From positions 19,863,195 to 19,927,194 of the forward strand of contig NC_047068.1 of assembly GCF_902459465.1 (NCBI RefSeq): 64,000 bases of DNA. Direction: 5' to 3'. The notes beneath the pieces are model-generated. The model made no database searches, was not told the origin of the DNA, and worked only from the letters and a program-made list of their open reading frames with translations. The DNA comes from Asterias rubens. Its lineage: Eukaryota; Echinodermata; Asteroidea; Forcipulatida; Asteriidae. Position 1 is the stretch's first letter, and the number at the start of each line of letters is the position of its first letter. Of the stretch, positions 35,621 through 47,878 are shown in pieces. A program made the translations under genes and the position numbers.

Positions 35621-37682
35621 ACATGATTTACAACTTTTCTCTGTTTTCTTCCTTGTAGCCCTTTACATAGAGTGGCTTTTAGCCTTGTTTTGTTGGCGAA
35701 CTTGCATTTAAAAACAAAAAAATACAAACAACAATAAGTGATCTGAATATCATTGACATGATGCACAGTGATCTACACACAATGACAACTGTGTGAAATG
35801 CAAAACACAAAGTAATGAACCGACAGATGGATTTTTATACAAAGGAGATCATTGAATTAACAAAGCAAACTGGTAAAAATATTGTTCAATACACTTAGGA
35901 CAAAATCAATGGGGGAAGACACAAATAGAATATTAAATTATTATTACACAATAAACTAATTAATAAAATCCTGGAATTAAATTTAGAGCTTCAGTGAGGG
36001 TCAGAGTCAGGTTGATCACAGTGGAATTATGACATGGTAGATTATGCACTGGTACACATTACTTTCTATGCCCACCTTGTAGCTGAAAGGTTGCCACAAA
36101 GCATTCAATTCAATTCAATCCAATTCAATTCAATACGATTAAAAAAACTTTAATCATCCTTTGCAGGCAATTACAACAATAGACCAGCTCCATATAAAAA
36201 ATATTTAGAGAAATATGCAATATACAGATATTTAAAAATAAAAAGATTACTTGACAAAATGACAAAACAGATATGTACAAATGGTTGAAACCACAGCAAT
36301 GACAAGTGAATACATAAAAAAACACAAAAAAAAACACACACATTATAAATTGAGGTAGATCTGTTGAGCTCGGAATTCACACTTTTTATGACCATCAGAA
36401 TATAATATCGAAGACAAACTTTTAAATCAATTGTTTAATTTACCCTCTTTTAACATATTTTTGTCAGTAAACATGGTAAAGGAGTGGACAAGTAGTTAAA
36501 TAAAATAGGGCAACCAAAATTGTGAGAACAAAACAAAACAGAAACCCAAACCAAAAACACAATAAAAAAAACAAAACTAATCTATCTATTGAAAGACTGA
36601 AGTCCATGAATAAAGTAAATTATATTCCAAGCTCTTTGCAGTCAAAATGTCTGACTAAAAAAGTCGAAGACAGCACTGACCATACATGTACCCGTAAAAG
36701 ATTATTAACAAAAGATTGCCATATTAAAAAGGAAAACAGCATCAACTATTTTCCCTTTCAACAAACACTTGTTTTGCATACTGCTTAAAAGCACATGAAG
36801 CTTGCATTTTTGCAAGTCAATGTAATTTGTCACTAATGGTTTTGCTTCACTTCACAGATTTTAAAAGGTGAGGGGGGGGGGGAGGGGTTGCAATTTAATT
36901 TGGAATAGTCAGACCGCACAGTAATTTTTCAGTACCATTAGGCAAAATGATTTCCCGATTGTAGACAATGTTCTTTCAGCAAGGTTGAAGTGTTTGCTAA
37001 TACAGTGTCGTGCGATAAATGTGTAAATCGGCGATACATGTACATTGTCCACTGTCAAGCACAAATATGATTTGGATTCATGCGTGACTTGTCATCCTTT
37101 TGAATTATAAGTGAAATAGTCTGAGTGCATTCTTCGATTTCTTTAGTTGCAAACCTTTAATGTGTCACTTTTGTTTGGATAAAAATCCAGCTAAAGTATT
37201 GTATACAGTTACTCTCACATTAACAAATGGTTGAACACCAATTTTATACCAATTGCTAAATGAAATGGTTTTATCAGGCCTGTTTTTAACTGTAAAATAA
37301 GATTACTAATTACGTTGGTACAGTAGATAGTTGATGGCATAATGCAGATAATTTCAGAGCCAAATTTGACTCAACTATAATTGTATACCTGCAACATGTA
37401 CATAATGTAAACCAGATTGTCTATGCTCGAAACAGAGAAACGAACAGATAATTTTACATAATTTATACTTGGCTACAGTTCTGTGAGAGTAAGAAAGACC
37501 TAGTTCAGACTCTAAATGTATAGTTCAGTTGCTCTCTGTTCGAGGAGTCGAGTCTACACCCACATTTAATTATAATACAATTAATTAATTTGTGTAACTC
37601 AATGTACTTGCTCAAGCCTCCCCATTTAATTTTAATTAGATTTTCAAAGACCATATGGCCACAGGTAGGAAACAAGCAGTTA
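35621..37682. other. Intergenic, no gene recognised
   Basis: AT-rich. Holds a TTCAA/CAATT pentamer array at about 36107-36138, poly-A-rich DNA and a G-run at 36872-36892. No exon with supported splice sites was found, though the 5' exons of the ankyrin gene should lie in this direction. Confidence 0.4.
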
Positions 37683-37863
37683 AGGCCCGGTCACACAGGC
37701 CCCGATAACGAGAACGAAAACGATAACGATAAAAATGCACGCCCTCGATTGGTTGAATGAGCGTGGGCGTATTCTGCTTGGAGCAATTCAACCAATCGCG
37801 AGCGTGCATTTTTATCGTTCTCATTTTGGTTCTCGTTATCGGGGCCTGTGTGACCGGGCCTTT
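37683..37863. mobile_element. Palindromic MITE family H, copy 2
   Basis: Ends 'aaggcccggtcacacaggcc' and 'ggcctgtgtgaccgggcctt'. Arms include 'ccccgataacgagaac' and complement, plus 'cgattggttgaat' and complement. Copy 1 at 16050-16228 has the same plan with a diverged sequence. Confidence 0.85.
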
Positions 37864-37964
37864 ACTCCTGTTGACAACATTGTATAAACACCACAAATGT
37901 AAATTCTTTTAAAAGCAGTTCAGTGCCCCAGTCCAGCTGGATCTACATAGCTAGTCTTGTGCTC

Positions 37965-38205
37965 TGGGGGGCTCTGTGAAAGGGGGGGGGGATGTTGTAG
38001 GGGGGGGGGGGGCTCTCTGTGAAGGGGGCGACATTGTACTAGTGGGCAACTTTGGTGGGGGCCAATTGACTGGTTTCCGTCTGCAGGGGGGGGGGGTATG
38101 TAAAGGGGGGGCGTCGTTGTATGGGGGCATTGGACTTTGGACAAGTGGGCGACTTTGTAGTGGGTGACTTTGGTGGGGGCCAATTGACTGGTTTCCGTCT
38201 GCATC
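37965..38205 (+). repeat. G-rich region with an internal duplication
   Basis: Multiple runs of 7-12 G. 'ggtgggggccaattgactgg' followed by 'tttccgtctgca' occurs twice (38050-38085 and 38171-38203). Confidence 0.7.
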
Positions 38206-38250
38206 TATCAGTTTGTCTATAATAACTGATAAACACTGAACTTGAAATGT

Positions 38251-38308
38251 ATGGAATAGTCCATCACATCACATTCACTGTGAATGTGATGTGATTATTC
38301 CATAGACC
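38251..38308. repeat. Short palindrome
   Basis: 'atggaatagtccatcacatc' with 'acattcac' returns as 'gtgaatgtgatgtgat' plus 'tattccat'. Arms of about 25 bp with almost no loop. Confidence 0.75.
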
Positions 38309-39014
38309 ATACAATGAACATCACAAAACAAATGATAGAAACATTTTACAAATAAGGGGATCAATGTGTGGTGAAGAGGTTTTCCACTAGTGGTTTAATC
38401 CCAACTAGGCCTTGTTCGACTAAGTCGAGGTAAATTATAAAGAACCAGGCCTCGGCGGGTTTAAACCACTAGTTAAAAACCGATTCAACACACTTTGATT
38501 CCCATTCATAAGTACCTTTTCGGTCAAAAAATCACCACTTTTTTGTCAAAAAGTAAAATAAATGCACAAATTATAATTGTTAAATGATTTCTTACAACAC
38601 AACACCCCTCCAGCTACGAAATGGTAAAGCCCTCTGCCACCTTCTGGTAAACAACTCCTTATAAGGGAATGCTGTGCGCGTATCGCGTGATGTGGCACAA
38701 CTGTTTCAGCCGTTGCTCTCGACCAATAGCAATACAATAGGAATGAAGAAACTGTCTTATATAAGGACAGGTGCACGGTCGCGTGTCACACCCATGAATT
38801 AACACTTTTTACCGGTCATAAACAAAGGTTTATACACACCCACGTGATGCGCTCTGCTGTCTGGAATAGCAAAACTGTCTGAGGTATTTACCAGTAACGA
38901 TCATCGCAACTACCAGCAATTACTCAATTAGTAAATTTAACCAAATATCTGTACAGTAACACTGGTTACCTGCTTCGTGAAGATCAACTCTAGTGTGCAT
39001 GATCATCGAGATGG

Positions 39015-39361
39015 ATGGGTGCGCAACCCCAGCTGCCTACCGATGATGAGACCTCAACAACCGCGCCAACCTTGTCCAGTGACGACGTGCCGGAGAAAAC
39101 AGTCGGTCGGTACACAACAATAAGATCGGCAGAAATTGAAACGGTGTTACGAGCAGTGCACTTAATGTCAGATTAATCTTAACAAGTGATCCATCACGAA
39201 GAGAGAAGCCAGTACAAGCATTCCTTTTGCAAAATGGCAGATAAACTATTCGTATTTTAGAACACTGATGAGGGCATAATGTTGTTTTGCTTGCTTAGCA
39301 TCCCCTCTTGACAAGCTTGTTGACATGTTGGGACGGGAAGAATGTACCATTTTGTATCAAG
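39015..39361 (+). CDS. Candidate first two exons of an unknown gene
   Basis: I do not recognise this gene and it may not be real. The proposed first exon starts at 39015 in GC-rich DNA and encodes MGAQPQLPTDDETSTTAPTL, then SSDDVPEKTV, to a weak GTCGGT donor at 39106. A better-looking exon at 39299-39361 lies between CTTGCTTAG and GTAAAA. It encodes SPLDKLVDMLGREECTILYQ and is 21 codons long with ends in phases 1 and 1. The phase of the two exons agrees only with the weak donor. A GC-rich upstream region (38640-39010) fits a promoter. Terminal exons at 47879-48931 are on the same strand but could not be joined in phase without another exon between. Confidence 0.4.
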
Positions 39362-39726
39362 GTAAAATGAATTTAAAATATGTATTATTTACACTGTTTT
39401 AATTTTTAACCGTTTTTTATTTTTTATTTTTACGTAGGTATTTAACACTGTTTCATCTTTAAAAGTTCCCTTAGTATATCAATTAAAAATCCATATGCAA
39501 ATTTTGTATGTATTACTTATTAAGAAAAGTTTAAATTCTCCCTCATAATTAAAATGTTAGAGTCCGCTTAATCAGTTGGTGCAAGATATGCGAAGAGATT
39601 TCCTATGGTACATGTACGAGTAGGATTCTTCTCTACTCTACTCACTATATAACTGGTACTCTTCACGTCGCTGTGTTAAGCCAATGCAAAAATAACTGAG
39701 TACCAGCATACACCGTACCATACACA

Positions 39727-40789
39727 CGAAACAGGTCAACTCGTACCCAAGTCAACTCGCACCCAAAATATTGTACCCAAGTCAACTCGTACCAAAGTCA
39801 ACTCGTACCTAGGTCAACTCGTACCCAGGTCAACTCGTACCTAAGTCAACTCGAACCTACAACGTACGTTGTATGCCGAAACGGAGAATTTCCGTGCGAC
39901 GTGATTTTGTAAGCGATAGGAAATAAAAATGATGTTCTACCATCATATGGAGCTCACTTTTATTAATAATAATCTCACGAATTTCGTTTTTAATAATGTT
40001 TGTTAATCTCATTTCTGCCTTTTTCCGCTTGGATATTCATTCAGATATCCATTGTGGTTTCTTTTAAATTCCCATGTTGAAGGGTCGCCGTATCAGATGC
40101 ACACTAGTTCTTCGTTATCAAGGAGGTATAAATATTTCGACCTCAATGTTCATATGAGACCAATTATTTTCAATGAAAAAATATACTATGTAAAACGCAA
40201 CCCTTCATGTTTACCTTGGTGTTTTTCCTGTTAAAGTGTTCCGAAAAGAAAATTTCATGGTAAGATCGGATTCATTCAATTCATTCATTTGCGTTATGTT
40301 CTGATTATCGTTTTCCGATAACAAGTACATTTTAACAAATTTACTGTTCCACTTTTTCCAACCAAAACACTTTGCGTAAGTTCTTATTATCTTTTTCCGA
40401 ATAAAAAAAACCCAAAAATTCATTCTAACAAGCCTATATTAAAAAAAGTTCTCTGATTAATTTTCCCCACCCACCGTAGGGCCTAAGTAAAAAAAAAACT
40501 GCAACATGAAAAAAACCCAAGAAAAAAAAAATCATTGCAGCAATGAATAGCTAAATGTATGATTAACAATATAAATAAATAAATTAAACTACAATATTTA
40601 TCAGTACGAGTAGAGTAAAAACAATTTAAAACATTTATTTGGGTGCGAGTTGACTTGGGTACGAGTTGACTCAGGTACGAGTTGACTCGGGTACAAGTTG
40701 ACTTGGGTACGAGTTGACTTGGGTACGAGTTGACTTGGGTACGAGTTGACTTGGGTACGAGTTGACTTGGGTACGAGATGATCCGGATT
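39727..40789. mobile_element. Foldback-like element with 9-bp flanking direct repeat
   Basis: A 1063-bp element. The left arm (39735-39858) holds about seven copies of a 16-bp unit 'gtcaactcgtacccaa'. The right arm (40638-40780) holds about nine copies of the complementary unit 'ttgggtacgagttgac'. A 0.78 kb AT-rich middle has only short ORFs. The sequence CCATACACA is present immediately outside both ends (39718-39726 and 40790-40798), as expected for a 9-bp target-site duplication. Long inverted arms made of tandem repeats plus a 9-bp duplication are the hallmarks of foldback (FB) transposons. Confidence 0.8.
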
Positions 40790-40964
40790 CCATACACATA
40801 CTAGTCTAGGTTCCTAGACCATTGGTGTTGCGTGGTCACACACAACCAACGTTCCGATTATGCACGGCAAAAACTGTACACGCTTGTAATGAACGAACGC
40901 TAGCGGGCGCTCTGTTTCTCTGATTTCCGGTGCTCACCATGTCCTGTGCTCACCAATAGCAATA

Positions 40965-41830
40965 TTTTTTTTGTCTCAAGTAAAGCCAAGGATTATACTT
41001 TGTAGTGACGTAAAAGGTTTTATGAAATATTTTTGTTTTTTGGTGGGGTGGAGTTGTAAATTATTAACTAAAAAAAAAAGTTTTTCAGACCCCAAAATCG
41101 GCCTAAAGTGGCCTAAACACAAATGAACTGTTACCATGGCAACGTGTTATATTATGATTTGAAATGTAAATGCTGTTTATTTGGACCCCAAGTCCCTACC
41201 ATCCACAAAGTATAAGAAAAAGATTCCTTTTTTTTTACCATGGACACGTATGTCGATATTATGTGAAAAGACCCTTAAAAAGGCATTTTTCACGTTTTTT
41301 TGGAAAAAAGTCTAGTTTTGAGGCAGTACTGTCACAACAGGATACAATTGCCCAAGTTTTTGACACCAGATATGGAAAGACCAATGTTGGCCCTAATTAC
41401 AGCCGAAAGGAAAATTTTCTGAGACCCCTGGCAAGTTGACATTTTGGGGTCCAAAAATAGGGTAAAAATTTCGATTTTGCAAGTTCCAAAAACATACTGT
41501 AACGCATGATGCAAAAATAGCACAAGGGTGATATTTAAAGCAATAATTTTTTTCTCAAGGAAGGCCAAGGATGATACTTTGTAGTGATATATAAGGTTTT
41601 TTGAAATAATTTTGCATTTTGGTGGGGTGGAGTTGTAAATATGAGCTAAAAACCAGTTTTTCAGACCCCAAAATCGGCCTAAAATGGCCAAAAAACAAAA
41701 TGAGCCGTAATGGCAACGGGCTTGAAAATGAATTGAAAATGCAATTTTGTTTACTTGCACCCCAAGGCCCTTTCACCCACAAAGTAAAAAAAAAAATCAT
41801 TTTTTGACCGTGAGCAACTATGTCAATTAT
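40965..41830 (+). repeat. Direct duplication, period about 575 bp
   Basis: Copies at about 40970-41230 and 41550-41810 share 'tttggtggggtggagttgta', 'cagaccccaaaatcggccta' and 'ccacaaagta'. The later copy is more diverged in its second half. No shared ORF was found. Confidence 0.75.
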
Positions 41831-41989
41831 TTACCTGAACTGACTCTTAAATGTTGTATACTATTTCAGGTTCCGATAAATCTGACCATTTGTAAGTGTT
41901 TAGATACTTTATTGGCGCAGTTTATATTGATATTAATAAAGTACTTTATTCATAGCTCAAAAACTATCTTCTGATTTTTGAAGAAGGAA

Positions 41990-42186
41990 ACAACGAGACG
42001 AGAGTGAATAGAGAGTGAATAGACCAATCTCCAACAACATGGCCGCGGGGCTCAGCAAGTCGCACAACGGTACCGCGAGAGTACAGTCGGTCGCTGAATG
42101 TAGCCCTGGGCTCCCCATGATTATAAAGGGCAATTCTATCACTTCTAATGGGTGATGTGTTTTGTCAAGGAGCGCAGGGACTTGGT
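41990..42186 (+). promoter_or_regulatory. Possible promoter / first exon
   Basis: A locally GC-rich block with 'aacatggccgcggggctcag' and an in-frame 38-codon ORF to a TGA, followed by a good GTGAGT donor at 42186. It looks like a 5' UTR exon of a plus-strand gene, but no downstream partner exon was identified. Confidence 0.3.
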
Positions 42187-42599
42187 GAGTACATACATTT
42201 AATTATTTGTTGTGCACTTTATTTTAAGAACATGTACCTTTTAAACTGTTACTTTTTGATTGCCTTAATTAACGTTGATGCTGTGTTCCATTAGCCAAGT
42301 TCACTGTCCACTTTGCTGTTATTGCTCTTTGATTAACCTTTTTGGTATTACAGTGACTTTGTGCACACTTGTTGAGTATTTACAAACATTTCGCAGTGTG
42401 TATTGATCAACTAATTTCTCGCAAGACAGTGTTTAAACCTTCTACATTGTGAAGCACGTATGTATACTACGCTGATTTAACTGACACTTCGATAAAACTT
42501 CAAAAAATATTGTTATGGAAACTGAGACAAAGAAAAGTAGCGGAGAATACAAAGCACTAAATGTAGCAAGATTCCACCAATTCCTTTCGTCGTGTATAC

Positions 42600-43080
42600 A
42601 ACCGTTTTTCATCTGTCTTTAGCTTCTTTAGAGAGCCACTTTGTACTTAGTGGCCCCCGGGGTTGGATGTATGTTAACATCCGCAGTATCGTTTTTGTTG
42701 TAAAATATTTGTCAAGATGCGAATTTTGGCAAGGTGGTATTTTGGGTACGTAGTTGGTGTCATGGTTTGAAGAAACAGAATTTTGCAGGACGTTAAGTAA
42801 ACGTTTTAGAATAATTATTATTCGTGTTTATGCAAATCTTTAGACGCGAGAAATTGCAAATTCGGGGGCAGTTCTGCACAGTGTGAATAATTATTTTTAA
42901 AACGTTTATTTCACGTCAAACTTTCTACTTGCTTGCCATGACTTCAAGTACGTACCCAAATGACCACTTTACCAAGTTTCAGTTTACAGATAAATATTTT
43001 ACAACACATAGAGTACTGTGGACGTAAAGTTCATGGTGAGATACATCCAGCCCCGGGGCCACGAGGGAAAGGGCGAGTTG
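42600..43080. repeat. Inverted-arm element M, copy 1
   Basis: Left arm 'gtggcccccggggttggatg' (about 42650) and right arm 'catccagccccggggccac' (about 43045) are complementary. Inner parts also pair ('tgggtacgtagttggtgtca' against 'catgacttcaagtacgtacc'). Confidence 0.7.
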
Positions 43081-43599
43081 GATCGGTCATGGTAGATCAA
43101 AATTACTCATCATATGCACGAAAAATGTAATTTAGCTCAGACATACAATTGCAGGCGTTTGTGCCGACTGAATTAACCATTCTTGAAAATGACAACTAAT
43201 AAGCTTTAGATACGCACGGTATGCCGGGGCAATGCAGTTGAAGAAAGCACTAAAATATTTCCCTGTCTATATCAGCTCAATGAAAAGCAGATGAGTAGCA
43301 TCTGTTCAAAATTGACTTTGCCTTCTCTAATTTGCAAATCTGAAATATAGAAATATACAATAAAAATATTAGTTGTGAACGTTGCTTTTCAAAAGGTGTG
43401 AGTGTTATTGAGATTCCATCGAAAATATGGAACGATTATGTCTATGTACCTAATCGGCAAAGACATTAACCTATTTTCTGTTTGTAATAAGTATGAGATT
43501 TGTCGATTTTGTTATTAAGATAGCACTCACTGCTTGTATTGAACTAGATATTTACCAACGTCATGGGTTTCTGCTTCAGTCGTGTAGAATAGCGTTTAT

Positions 43600-43990
43600 T
43601 ATCTGTCTTTAGCTTTTTTAGAGAGCCACTGTGTACTTCGTGACCCCCGGGGCTGGATGTATGTTGACATCCGCAGTAACGTTTTGTTGTTAAATATTTG
43701 ACCAGACACTACATTTTGGCAAGGGGGTACTTTGGGTACGTAGTTCTAGTCATGGTGCGAACAACAAGAATTTTGCAAAAATCGGACGTGAAGTAAACGT
43801 ATTTTTGATTAATATTCGTTTTTATGCAAATCTTTAGTCTCGAGAATTTGTTAATTTGGGGGCAATTCTGCCTAAAGTGAGCGCACTTTGGTGCTCCTGG
43901 AGTCTTATTAGTGAGTAATTATTTTTTGTACTTTCATTTCACGTCCGATTGTCTACTTTCCGGGGGGTATATGCTAAAAAATCATCTTTT
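43600..43990 (+). repeat. Inverted-arm element M, copy 2 (mostly left arm)
   Basis: Repeats copy 1 from 'tgtctttagctt' through 'acccccggggctggatgtat' and 'tatgcaaatctttag', 1.0 kb downstream and in the same orientation. The right arm is absent or very diverged. Confidence 0.7.
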
Positions 43991-44071
43991 TTAGTAATTA
44001 CAAATAGTGCCTTTAACAGCTTTATGAAACTAGCCCATTGTATGACTTCGTCATGGGGTGGCCAGTTTCTG

Positions 44072-44457
44072 TTAAAGCCATTGGACACTATTGATAATTG
44101 TCAAAAGACCTGTCTTCCCACTTGCTGTATCTCAACATATGCATAGAATAACAAACCTGTGAAATTTGAGCTCGATTGGTCGTCGGAGTTGCGAGATAAC
44201 TATGAAAGAAAAAAATACCCTTGTCACACAAAGTTGTGTGCTTTCAGATGCTTGATTTCGGGACCTCAAATTCTAAACTTGAGGTCTCGAAATCAAATTC
44301 GTGGAAAATCACTTCTTTCTCGAAAACTACCCACTTCAGAGGGAGCCGTTTCTTACAATGTTTTACACTACGAACCTCTCCCCATTACTCATTACCAAGT
44401 AAGGTTTTATGCTAATAATTATTTTGAGTAATTACCAATATAGTGTCCACTGCCTTT
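44072..44457 (-). mobile_element. MITE family A, copy 8 (inverted)
   Basis: Left TTAA present, right end ACTGCCTTT but its TTAA is mutated. The central hairpin (atttcgggacctca / tgaggtctcgaaat) is present. Confidence 0.8.
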
Positions 44458-45309
44458 CAGCTATTTTGCTGTGCTTAGCAAGTTTTTGTGCTTCCAGGCA
44501 TAATAAAATTAGTCCTACGTTCCAGTCTATTTCCCGGCAGGCAATACATTCCACTGCTCATATTATGAAAAATGCTGTATAATAATAGCGACCAAATAAA
44601 TAGAATGCTGGATTTCTGCACAAAAATAATATTGGAAAAAGTCATGCAAATTGAACTTTGATAGCGCCCTCTATTGGCTGGCTAATTTAATTATGATTCA
44701 AATATAAATCGCCAATTGTTCTTCATCAATGTTCTCCAATAATTTCACGAAATCGCCTTAAAAATCACAGATTATTCTTCATCCATCAACCACCTAATTC
44801 TCGCCCGTGCGTGCAGTATAAAAGTGAGTAGGACTTTTCTTATTTTGTTATCTCTAAAGATGGGATATTGGTATAAGTATGGGGCTCGTGATCAGTGATG
44901 ATCGATCATTGATGGTCTGCTGCGTGCATGGGAAAGTTTGTTATTTACCAGTTACGATATGGTAGTGTTTTACCGTAGTAACAGAAGTTCCGGAGTACTT
45001 AATCATCAAAGTTGTTGATTATTAAGGTTACTAGTACTGTATTTCTTCTCTTTGGGCCTAATAATAATCCAGTTGATCTCATTGTTTTGTGTACATGCTG
45101 TATTGCTATAAAAAAATAATATTAACAATTGACACTAGCTAGGCCTAGATGCCCTATGTGTTTCGTTGTCTACGTACGGATATGTGATGTGTGCTTTGTT
45201 TACCCACGCCTGCTTCTTCTATTCTGTGGAAGAGGTAAAGACATAAGTGGTAAAGCTCGTTCATTTCAACAATGGATGAAGGTAAGTGAAGAATTAACAA
45301 CTTCTTCCC

Positions 45310-45441
45310 AATGGGAGACTTTCTGGGACGATAGAGGGCAGCAGACTTACCGGGTAAATCCATTGTTCTCAGAATTATGCGCATGTTCAGAACTACGTCA
45401 ACAATGGAAATTTACCCGGTATGTCTGCTGCCATCTATTTT
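45310..45441. mobile_element. Palindromic MITE family I, copy 2 (inverted)
   Basis: Complement of 33513-33662, including 'gcagcagacttaccgggtaa' and 'atgcgcatgttcagaactac'. The left end is intact and the right end stops at 'gctgccatctatttt'. Confidence 0.75.
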
Positions 45442-45514
45442 CTCATCTGCTTTCACTTTTTTTGTTTACAGTACAGTACTCTTGATGTTGGAACCGTAAT
45501 ACTTACCTTCATTG

Positions 45515-46446
45515 GCATTACAGAAATCAAGAAATGGACTGCAGAGAACAAGCTCTGTTTGAATGACAGCAAGACAGAGGTAATCCATCTATCATCCCGT
45601 TACACAGACACCACACCTATTAAATCCATCGTTGTTGGTGATTCTGTCGTGGACACTGTTGTCCAAGCAAAAGATCTCGGTGTTATCATTGACCAAAACC
45701 TCTCCATGATACCCCATGTCAATAATATTTGTCGTTCAGCTTCACTCGCCATCAGAAATATCGGTCGTATCCGCAAATACCTTGACAGAAATTGTACTGA
45801 GAAGCTGGTACATGCTTTCGTTTCTTCAAAGCTTGACACATGCAACAGTCTTTTGCATGGTCTTTCGGACTTCCAAATACACAAACTCCAACGCCAACAA
45901 AACGCTGCAGCCTGGTTAGTTACCTTGAGCAAGAAGAGTGATCATATAACGCCCATTCTACAAGACCTGCATTGGCTGACTGTGAAAAAACGCATCATCT
46001 ACAAACTCATGCTTTTAACGTTCAAAGCCCTCAATAGCCAAGCACCAAACTACCTACGTGAACTCATTTGCATCAAGGAACCTTCTCGTACTCTAAGATC
46101 AAACGCTGCAACCATTTTACTACGTAGAACTGTCAACACTGTCACATATGGCCAGAGATCATTTTCATACACAGCTCCCGAACTCTGGAACCGGCTTCCA
46201 ATACATATTAGAAATGCTCACCCACTGGATCTATTCAAGAAATCACTTAAAACTCATCTGCTCACTCAGTGACTTTTTCAATATCCTGCCAGCTATCTCA
46301 CATTGGTGTACTTTCCTTTGCCTATAGTTGTATATATTAATGTAGTTTAATTAGTTTTCTTTGTATGTTTGTTATCATGCCTGTACAGCGCATTGGGATC
46401 TGTCTTTGACGGAATACGCTCTACAAGAGTGATTTATTATTATCAT
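45515..46446 (+). mobile_element. 5'-truncated CR1/L2-like LINE with ORF2 C-terminus
   Basis: An open frame to the TGA at 46270-46272 encodes the end of a non-LTR reverse transcriptase: the thumb-like 'KWTAENKLCLNDSKTEVI', 'DLGVIIDQNL', 'YKLMLLTFKALN', then the family C-terminus ELWNRLPIHIRNA and LFKKSLKTHLLTQ. About 170 bp of 3' UTR follows, with 'cagcgcattgggatc' and a terminal TTA/ATT run (46431-46443). The palm, catalytic box and endonuclease are missing, as in most 5'-truncated copies, but the frame is open for about 250 codons, so the insertion is fairly young. It abuts MITE family I copy 2. Confidence 0.85.
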
Positions 46447-46869
46447 CAGTGTTGTAGCCACGGTGGGCGGGCCTGCCCAGTACTGACATTTTCCGCCCGG
46501 CACTTCAGCTGAAAAACAGACTTCCAATACCACAACTAGATCCAATGGTAGGTCTTGTATTGCATAATGGTCATCAGCCAGTGAGGCAGTTGAACATCTT
46601 CTGTGATTAATTTCTGGACAGAAGTTTTATTGGGCTGTTAAGTTTGTACAATGATGCATTAAAGCAAAATGAGTTGTCTGTCGGCCCTTGTCATTTTTCA
46701 TTAAATTTTTGGATATCTGAAAAGAGCAAAAGCTATACTCTGCTACTTTGAAAACTCTAGGTTTATGCAACATTTTGTTCAAAATTTATGAAAGGAGATA
46801 ATACCAAGAGATCTGAGCAACTGAAAAAGGTTGAAAGCCCTTTCTGGTTTAAAACCCTTTACATCCACA

Positions 46870-47585
46870 TGTATCAACCGCTAGACAAATTGCTTAGGCC
46901 TGCAGACATCCCGCTCCTCCGCCCCTTTGACTTAATATCGGAGGAACCACCTGCAACCAAGTGGAAATGACCAAAAACACTTTTCCAAAAACAAAGTGTC
47001 ACCCGCCAGACAAAGTTTTGCTGCATTTGGCCTGGCAGACGCTCTGCTCCCCCCCCCCCCAAATTTGTATAGGGAATGGTGTTATTGGTAATTTCAACTT
47101 GGTTTATGTGGTTCCTCCGATGTTTAACCCAAGGGTTGGGAGGGGAGGAGTCTGGCGGGCCCAATGCAGCAAAACCCTTGTCTGGCAGCTGATACTGGTT
47201 TGGGGAATAGTGTCATTGGTCATTTCAACTTTGTTTGAGTTGGTTCCTCTGATGTTTACTTAAGTAGGGGGGGGGTGTCTGGCGGGCCCATGGATGCAGC
47301 AAAACTTTTGTCAGGCGGCTGATACTGGTATTGGGAATAGTGTCATCATTGGTCATTTCAACTTGGTTTTAGGTGGTTCCTCAGATGTTCAACCCAGGAG
47401 GGGGGGGGGGATGTGTCTGGCGGGCCCAATTCAGCAAATCTCAAGTCTGGCGGCTGATACTGGTATTAATTATAGTGTTATTGGTCCTTTCTCTATCTGG
47501 TCATTTAAACTGCGGTTCCTCTGTTGTTTAACCCAGGGGGAGGGGGGGGGGGGTTTCTGGCCAATGCAGCGAAATTACTGTACTA
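46870..47585 (+). repeat. Tandem repeat, unit about 120-140 bp, five units
   Basis: Units are marked by 'ctggcgggcccaa' (47151, 47279, 47417, diverged at 47557), 'gcagcaaaac', 'gctgatactggt' and 'ggtcatttcaact'. G-runs of variable length sit in each unit. A diverged, partly inverted first unit covers 46870-47050. Confidence 0.8.
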
Positions 47586-47878
47586 CTACTAGTAACTTGT
47601 TGTTATTAAATTATGGGCTCTTACGTTTTAAAAGAATACCAGGTCGACGCGTGGGGCCAGGGCCGGAGCTCCAGAAAGGGGGAGTTTTTAGAATTATGTA
47701 TTTCAAGAGGCGGTATCACTGAGTATGGATTGAATTTTTGGTGCGTCTTCATAAACCCTTGGAGTATCAAGAAGACGATGGGCGTACCCATGCCGGATTA
47801 ACATGAGTTAAGGTGTGAGTTTGGTGTGAGTTTGGTGTTATTTACCGAGCTTTGTTTGTTTTGATTGACTGTTTGCAG

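Noticed and set aside
37920-38236. Pro/Thr-rich ORFs on both strands
   Set aside because: They arise from G-runs and an internal duplication and lack any splice or start context.
45129-45485. A 118-codon ORF upstream of the LINE
   Set aside because: Most of it is the palindromic MITE family I, whose complement is also open at 33408-33665.
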